Assembly (NCBI GenBank): GCA_934646845.1 | Contig: CAKUEV010000124.1 | Location: forward strand, 1 to 5,913 | DNA: 5,913 bases | Origin: an uncultured Slackia sp. | GTDB lineage: Bacteria > Actinomycetota > Coriobacteriia > Coriobacteriales > Eggerthellaceae | Direction: 5' to 3' | Shown: positions 1 through 3,907 of the stretch, piece after piece | Layout of the letters: every line of letters starts with the position of its first letter | Position numbering within the stretch: the first letter of the stretch is position 1 | Position numbers and translations under genes: made by a program | Notes under the pieces: model-generated | Told to the model about the DNA's origin: nothing | Seen by the model: only the letters and a program-made list of their open reading frames with translations | The model's database searches: none

Positions 1-28
1 CATATGGAGGCACATTGAAAGAAATCAT
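1..28 (-). CDS. 5' end of a probable DegT/DnrJ/EryC1/StrS family sugar aminotransferase (WecE/RffA-like), cut by the left edge
   Basis: Only nine codons are present, reading MISFNVPPY. The family's known members begin almost identically (E. coli WecE starts MIPFNAPP). WecE/RffA are PLP-dependent enzymes that aminate dTDP-4-keto-6-deoxyglucose to dTDP-4-amino-4,6-dideoxygalactose in the cytoplasm. The ATG at 28-26 overlaps the TGA of the upstream membrane-protein gene as ATGA. AGGAG lies seven bases before it, so the start is well supported even though the gene is cut off. An amino-sugar enzyme fits the operon, which already has a lipid-sugar glycosyltransferase, an SDR enzyme and a flippase-like pair. 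The family call rests on nine residues. The presence of a gene start here is much safer than its product. The exact sugar product cannot be read. Confidence 0.6.
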
Positions 29-378
29 CGAATAGCTCCTAAAGAGTAGATACAGATTCCAGTAATTATAAGGGCAAGAGCAATCCACTTGCCCTTTGAC
101 ATTTTTTCATGGAATATAACCATACCGAATACCGTCACATATATATAGCTCGTCGCTTCAAGAATCGGACCCATCGAAAGAGGTATCCCTCTGTAAGCAA
201 GGATAGAGAGGAATGTTGTCCCTACAAACATGACGTAGGCGACGATGACCAAGGGATTGAGGTACTCTTTTATTGGGGTGTCGTACTGTTTAAGTGCGGC
301 TTTCTTTAGCATGACCTGAGAGATCGCACTAATGAGCACGCCGAGCAGAAGCAGGAAAGCGTATCTTAAGTCAATCAC
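25..378 (-). CDS. Four-helix SMR/EamA-type membrane protein, ArnE-like half of a probable lipid-linked sugar flippase
   Basis: This 117-residue protein has four hydrophobic segments at about 6-22, 42-61, 66-89 and 97-114, the usual size and layout of small multidrug resistance and ArnE-type proteins. The SQVMLKKA stretch near residue 20 and the pattern PLSMGPILEATSYIYVTVFG, ending in HEK near residue 90, resemble ArnE, a subunit of the transporter that moves aminoarabinosyl-phosphoundecaprenol across the inner membrane. Loops 1 and 3 carry most of the lysines, which predicts both termini outside. The start is GTG, overlapping the TGA of the previous gene (GTGA), with GGGGAGG nine bases upstream. 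Its paired gene and the polyprenyl-phosphate glycosyltransferase in the operon favour lipid-sugar flipping over drug efflux. Substrate and partner are inferred. Confidence 0.85.
   Translation of the reverse strand: MIDLRYAFLLLLGVLISAISQVMLKKAALKQYDTPIKEYLNPLVIVAYVMFVGTTFLSILAYRGIPLSMGPILEATSYIYVTVFGMVIFHEKMSKGKWIALALIITGICIYSLGAIR
36..40 (-). promoter_or_regulatory. Shine-Dalgarno for the aminotransferase-like gene
   Basis: AGGAG on the minus strand ends seven bases before the ATG at 28. It lies within the last codons of the preceding gene. It is the main evidence that a new gene begins at the left edge. Confidence 0.75.
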
Positions 379-758
379 TCTGCGCTTCCTCCCCTATTCT
401 CTTTTTCGCTTCTCCCTTCCTCGAACGCATAAAGCGCAACGCCAGCCAAGACAACAAGGCCCCCGAACACTTGAAGGAAAGAAAGATGCTCTGAGAAAAT
501 CACCACACCCCAAATCATGCCCCAAATTACCGTCACCGCCCTGTTGGCATATGCGGTCGTAAGAGGCAAACGTTTTATTATTTGTTGCCAGCAAATTGCG
601 TAAACGCCCAAAAGACCGATCATCCCGCCGTAACAAAGCACGAATTCAAAGGAGGCAAACGAATACCCAGATGCGAGCTTGCTTAAAATGCCGCTGCATG
701 AATACAGAGCCAAGAGCAAATGAAGTGCAAAATAAGCTCCACCCTTCCCGTCTAGCAA
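375..758 (-). CDS. Four-helix SMR/EamA-type membrane protein, ArnF-like partner subunit
   Basis: This 127-residue protein has hydrophobic segments at about 7-25, 36-56, 66-88 and 95-112 and a charged C-terminal tail (116-127). The segment RLPLTTAYANRAVTVIWG (63-80) resembles the third helix of EamA/ArnF-type proteins. Positive charge is concentrated at the N-terminus (K5), loop 2 (K62, R63) and the tail (R116, K119, R122), which predicts both termini inside, opposite to the next gene's product. The start is TTG, chosen because GAGGGGG lies seven bases upstream; it overlaps the end of the ATP-grasp gene by seven bases. With its neighbour it probably forms a heterodimeric transporter for a polyprenyl-phosphate sugar. 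SMR pairs such as EbrA/EbrB export drugs, so efflux remains an alternative. No transported substrate can be read directly. Confidence 0.82.
   Translation of the reverse strand: MLDGKGGAYFALHLLLALYSCSGILSKLASGYSFASFEFVLCYGGMIGLLGVYAICWQQIIKRLPLTTAYANRAVTVIWGMIWGVVIFSEHLSFLQVFGGLVVLAGVALYAFEEGRSEKENRGGSAE
388..394 (-). promoter_or_regulatory. Shine-Dalgarno supporting the GTG start at 378
   Basis: GGGGAGG on the minus strand is nine bases before the GTG. It lies in the hydrophilic tail-coding part of the previous gene and supports coupled translation of the two membrane proteins. Confidence 0.7.
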
Positions 759-1906
759 TCTTCTGCCCCCTCGGGGAGATGCCGTACGAGGATTTCACGG
801 TTATAGGATTTTAGAATGTAGAATCCATAACGGCTGGAACTATCAACGATTTCGTGAGACAAATCATCCGCAATCGAAAACTTCTCTACAAGCTCAGGCG
901 ATTCCTCTTGCAGGGTACTCAAAATAGTCAGGTCGTCTTTGGAAAACATGAATCGAATCATAGCGGCATCGTAATGAGCCGCAGGATCCAAAGAAGGTTC
1001 TTGACCAAGAGCAACCGATATAACCGCCGCAAGAAAATCAACACCGGTCGAAAGCGGCACTAAATCACTGCCGATGCAGTCACCGCCCATACGACTTCCG
1101 ATTTCTACAATTCGAATGCCGCCCTCTTCATTAATCAATATTTCGGAATGAGACGCGCCATATTCAACGCCAAGCGTGTCCAGGGCATGCGAAACGACCG
1201 ATTTCACGCGAGTAAGAATCTCGTCGCTCACATTGGCTGGTTCAATATGACCCGTTTCAATAAAATGCGGTGCGCCGGTCGTAAATTTTCTTGTCAGCGC
1301 AAGGAAATGATGCTCGCCCCGCCAAGAGATAAACTCGACACTATATTCGACTCCCGTAAAAAACTCTTCGACAACCGCGGCGCCAGCAAACGAAACAGCC
1401 ATCGCAGAGCGAACAGCTTCCTCAAGCCCCTCAGGCGAATTAAGCTTCGTAATCGAACGGCTGCCCGAACGATCGACCGGTTTAACGATTATGGGATATT
1501 CCAAATCAAAATCACAAATTGGTTCGCCATTTTTGATCTGATAGCTCTTTGGCGATGGATCCCCACCCTTTTTAAATGCTTCGCGCATCAAATGTTTATT
1601 GGTCGAAACAGCAATACAATCGAGCGAATTTGCACATAAACCCAACTTGTTAGCCACAACGCTAACGGCAATGTTGCCAAGATCCGTACCTATAGTACAA
1701 ATTCCATCAATGCCTATTTCGCGACATTTTTCAGCAATTTCATCATGATTTGTAATGCTTATAGGATAGAAGTGATCCGCCGTCGTTTCTCCCACATCAC
1801 CGGCAGCCCAAGCAAAGACATGTGTCTCCAGACCCATGTCTTTAGCTTTCAGGATAAGCGGATTTTGAAAATCTGATGCACCTATAATTGCGAGCTTACG
1901 CTTCAT
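752..1906 (-). CDS. ATP-grasp carboxylate-amine ligase
   Basis: This 384-residue protein begins MKRKLAIIGASD and has a Rossmann-like pre-ATP-grasp region (about 1-105). A central ATP-binding part follows: IIVKPVDRSGSRSI (139-152, K142 expected to contact ATP) and VVEEFFTGVEYSVEF (178-192). The metal-binding end has HSEILI (E255) and IVEIGSRMGGD (266-276, E268). The GSRMGGD form resembles amino-acid ligases and related CarB-like ligases. Such enzymes activate a carboxylate as an acyl phosphate and join it to an amine. The ATG at 1906 is preferred over an in-frame GTG at 1915, because GGAG lies eight bases before the ATG and directly abuts the GTG. It overlaps the epimerase gene by 11 bases. 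In this operon it could attach an amino acid or other acid to an amino sugar or its carrier; that role is an inference and both substrates are unknown. Confidence 0.88.
   Translation of the reverse strand: MKRKLAIIGASDFQNPLILKAKDMGLETHVFAWAAGDVGETTADHFYPISITNHDEIAEKCREIGIDGICTIGTDLGNIAVSVVANKLGLCANSLDCIAVSTNKHLMREAFKKGGDPSPKSYQIKNGEPICDFDLEYPIIVKPVDRSGSRSITKLNSPEGLEEAVRSAMAVSFAGAAVVEEFFTGVEYSVEFISWRGEHHFLALTRKFTTGAPHFIETGHIEPANVSDEILTRVKSVVSHALDTLGVEYGASHSEILINEEGGIRIVEIGSRMGGDCIGSDLVPLSTGVDFLAAVISVALGQEPSLDPAAHYDAAMIRFMFSKDDLTILSTLQEESPELVEKFSIADDLSHEIVDSSSRYGFYILKSYNREILVRHLPEGAEDC
766..772 (-). promoter_or_regulatory. Shine-Dalgarno supporting the TTG start at 758
   Basis: GAGGGGG on the minus strand is seven bases before TTG. 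It decides the unusual start codon of the first SMR-like gene and lies inside the last codons of the ATP-grasp gene. Confidence 0.7.
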
Positions 1907-2930
1907 TCGACACACTCCACGTCGCAGAAGATTCTCGCTCCAAATTCGTCCAACGACCGCTTTCCAGCTCCATCTTATAATCCACCATCATCTTTTGATA
2001 GTCAGTATATTCGGGCACAAACCCAAAATCACGCTTCGCCTTGTCCATGCAATACAAGTATGATGGGGTATTGTTCTGCTTCTCTGGCCTATAAACAATC
2101 GATGAACCTTTGTTTTCGCCAAAGACAGCGATAACCGCTCTGGCCTGATCTTCAAGATCCAGAGGCACCCCGCTGGTCATGTTGTAAAGCCCGTGAGTTT
2201 GGTCGCTTTTGAGAGCCATGCAAAACGCACGAGCGACATCCTTAACATAAATAATATCCCGATAGATATGAGGATCGCCCCATATCTCAATATTCTCTCC
2301 AGCCTGAGCTCTTTCGATAAAGGTTTGGATTCCCGACTTATAAGGTTTTCCATCTACCAGAATCGTACCATGAGGCCCGACTCCGTATACCGGAGGAAAT
2401 CTAAAAACGGCACCCTGGATACCATGCTGCTGATAGTAATACTCTATGGAGTCGGATGCGGCATTCTTGCTAATCGTGTACATCGCATGATCGCCCGTGA
2501 AGCTAAAGTTCCTCGGTTCTTCTTCGGTAATCGGATAACCTCTTCCCCATGCACCCGCCACATCGCCATATGTCGTAGTTGAAATTATTTTCGGCACGCC
2601 GCACTTACGGCAGTATTCAAGAACATTAATGGTTCCAATGGTATTTACCGCAATATAGTCTGCCGCATTTTCCTCGTCACTGAGATTGGCAGTTGCGTTA
2701 GCGGGAAGCAATCCTGCCAACAAAATAACGCCTTCAACGCCCTCCTTCGGCAATGCGTCAAAATCGCTAGCCTCAGTTATATCGAGGGGGGCAAACTGGC
2801 ACCCCATCTCCTCAAGCATGGGCCTGAGCCTCTCATTTCGCCCAGTTGCGACTACCGTCTCACCCCGACGAATCAATTCTTCGACTGTATACATGCCAAT
2901 AAAACTCGTGGCACCAATAACGACGATCAT
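1896..2930 (-). CDS. NAD-dependent epimerase/dehydratase family protein (extended SDR)
   Basis: This 344-residue protein is of typical extended-SDR length. It begins with a nucleotide-binding loop, VIGATSFIG (4-12), in which Ser stands where the middle glycine is usual. The catalytic region has STTTYGD (118-123) and the YxxxK pair Y151 and K155. RFPPVYGVGPHG (177-188) and RDIIYVKDVARA (224-235) are typical of nucleotide-sugar epimerases and reductases. The Asp-Glu pair that dTDP-glucose 4,6-dehydratases carry after the catalytic Thr is absent, so epimerase, reductase or related activity on a nucleotide sugar is more likely. The ATG at 2930 directly follows the TAA of the glycosyltransferase gene, with GGGGAGGG seven bases upstream. 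Cytoplasmic. It probably prepares the donor sugar for the glycosyltransferase; the exact reaction cannot be assigned. Confidence 0.9.
   Translation of the reverse strand: MIVVIGATSFIGMYTVEELIRRGETVVATGRNERLRPMLEEMGCQFAPLDITEASDFDALPKEGVEGVILLAGLLPANATANLSDEENAADYIAVNTIGTINVLEYCRKCGVPKIISTTTYGDVAGAWGRGYPITEEEPRNFSFTGDHAMYTISKNAASDSIEYYYQQHGIQGAVFRFPPVYGVGPHGTILVDGKPYKSGIQTFIERAQAGENIEIWGDPHIYRDIIYVKDVARAFCMALKSDQTHGLYNMTSGVPLDLEDQARAVIAVFGENKGSSIVYRPEKQNNTPSYLYCMDKAKRDFGFVPEYTDYQKMMVDYKMELESGRWTNLERESSATWSVSNEA
1915..1918 (-). promoter_or_regulatory. Shine-Dalgarno deciding the ATP-grasp start
   Basis: GGAG on the minus strand is eight bases before the ATG at 1906. It overlaps the first base of the competing GTG at 1915 and so cannot serve that codon. 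Confidence 0.65.
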
Positions 2931-3860
2931 TTATTTTCCCTCCCCGTTTAATTGGGTTTCGACAACGTACAACGGGCGATGCTTCACTTCGGTAAAAATA
3001 TTTCCGACATAGAGGCCAACTACGCCAACAGCTGCAAGTATCAGCCCACCCATAAAAAAGATCGAACAAATCATGCTAGTCCAGCCAATTGCAACATCGG
3101 CAGAAATGATTTTCCTCAACACATTCACGACAAGAATGACAAACGACAAAGCCGAAACCGCAAAGCCCATATTGACCGAAAAGCGTAAAGGCTTGTTGGA
3201 TTGCGCGGTTATTAATTCAAACGCCATTCCTAATTTTCTTCGAAGATTGTACGAAGAAGACCCCGCAAATCGCTCATCCCCCTTAAGGTCAATGGCGGTC
3301 TGTTTGAATCCGAGCCACTTGACGAACACCGTGTATCCACGATTATGCTCCCTCATCGAGCAATACTGACGTATGACCTCTTTTCGAGCAATGCTGAAAT
3401 TACAGAGTGATGGATCGTAATTACCATCAGTAAAATACTCGTAGACCTTATAAAAGGATTTCGATAAAAACTTAGTAAGTGCGTTATCTTTCCTTTCGAT
3501 TCGTCTAGCAAAGACCACGTCGTATCCTTCTTGCGCCTTCTCGTACAATTCAGAAATCGACTCTGGCCTGTCCTGCAAATCGCAATCCATCACAACAACC
3601 CAATCACCTTTACAATGATCAAGACCGGCTGTTATCGCACGAATCTGTCCGAAATTTCGAGACAGTTTTATTCCATGAACCCGTTCGTCAAGCGTGCATA
3701 AAGACTTAATTGCTTCCCATGAATTCTGCGGATCGCAATCATCGACAAGAACAATCTCAAACGTCAATTTCATGCCCTCAAGCACATTGACAAGCCGCCT
3801 ATGAAGCTCCGGAAGGGCCTCTTTGCAACCGTATACCGGAACAACTACTGATATATCCAT
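2931..3860 (-). CDS. Family 2 glycosyltransferase of the polyprenyl-phosphate type (GtrB/ArnC/DPM1-like)
   Basis: This 309-residue protein begins MDISVVVPVYGCKEA, a standard GT-A start. VDD (39-41) and MDCDLQDRPE (91-100, with the DxD-type D92 and D94) match the nucleotide-sugar and metal site of this family. LSRNFGQIRAITAGL (66-80) and the SSSYNLRRKL stretch (201-210) are also typical. Two C-terminal membrane helices lie at about 228-248 and 262-285, the GtrB/ArnC layout. Such enzymes transfer a sugar from a nucleotide carrier to undecaprenyl phosphate at the inner face of the membrane. The ATG at 3860 was chosen over GTG at 3893 because GAGGG precedes it and the domain begins at that Met, although the spacing of four bases is short. 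The sugar is unknown; the neighbouring aminotransferase-like start suggests an amino sugar. Confidence 0.92.
   Translation of the reverse strand: MDISVVVPVYGCKEALPELHRRLVNVLEGMKLTFEIVLVDDCDPQNSWEAIKSLCTLDERVHGIKLSRNFGQIRAITAGLDHCKGDWVVVMDCDLQDRPESISELYEKAQEGYDVVFARRIERKDNALTKFLSKSFYKVYEYFTDGNYDPSLCNFSIARKEVIRQYCSMREHNRGYTVFVKWLGFKQTAIDLKGDERFAGSSSYNLRRKLGMAFELITAQSNKPLRFSVNMGFAVSALSFVILVVNVLRKIISADVAIGWTSMICSIFFMGGLILAAVGVVGLYVGNIFTEVKHRPLYVVETQLNGEGK
2938..2945 (-). promoter_or_regulatory. Strong Shine-Dalgarno for the epimerase gene
   Basis: GGGGAGGG on the minus strand is seven bases before the ATG at 2930. It lies within the last codons of the glycosyltransferase gene, as expected for coupled translation. 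Confidence 0.75.
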
Positions 3861-3907
3861 CTCACCCTCGCTCTGCCACGTCCGAACTAACACCCCATCG
3901 CAGAAAT
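3861..3907 (-). other. Intergenic spacer between the FN3-peptidase and glycosyltransferase genes
   Basis: These 47 bases are the only gap between genes in the window. I see no convincing hairpin with a T-run and no clear -10/-35 pair. The upstream gene may therefore read through into the glycan operon, or a promoter may lie inside its 3' end. Confidence 0.5.
3865..3869 (-). promoter_or_regulatory. Probable Shine-Dalgarno for the glycosyltransferase gene
   Basis: GAGGG on the minus strand is four bases before the ATG at 3860, a short spacing. The alternative GTG at 3893 has no comparable site, so this favours the shorter protein. Confidence 0.5.

Noticed and set aside
25..758. Multidrug efflux pump (EmrE-like pair)
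   Set aside because: The fold fits, but the operon holds a polyprenyl-phosphate glycosyltransferase and sugar enzymes, and the sequences look more like ArnE/ArnF. It is kept only as an alternative.
1148..1639. 163-codon open frame on the plus strand
   Set aside because: It lies wholly opposite the ATP-grasp gene, its product is rich in Arg, Lys and Asn with no recognisable domain, and the minus-strand frame has clear family motifs. The other plus-strand frames (for example 2193-2582 and 5203-5607) fail in the same way.
1907..1915. GTG at 1915 as the start of the ATP-grasp gene
   Set aside because: The only nearby GGAG abuts this codon but is correctly spaced for ATG at 1906.
1896..2930. dTDP-glucose 4,6-dehydratase (RmlB) as the SDR product
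   Set aside because: The Asp-Glu pair that follows the catalytic Thr in that enzyme is absent; the segment reads STTTYGD.
3861..3893. GTG at 3893 as the start of the glycosyltransferase
   Set aside because: It has no clear Shine-Dalgarno and would add eleven residues before the standard GT-A start MDISVVVPVYG. ATG at 3860 has GAGGG just upstream.
3861..3907. Rho-independent terminator after the FN3-peptidase gene
   Set aside because: No GC-rich inverted repeat followed by a T-run is visible in the 47-base gap.
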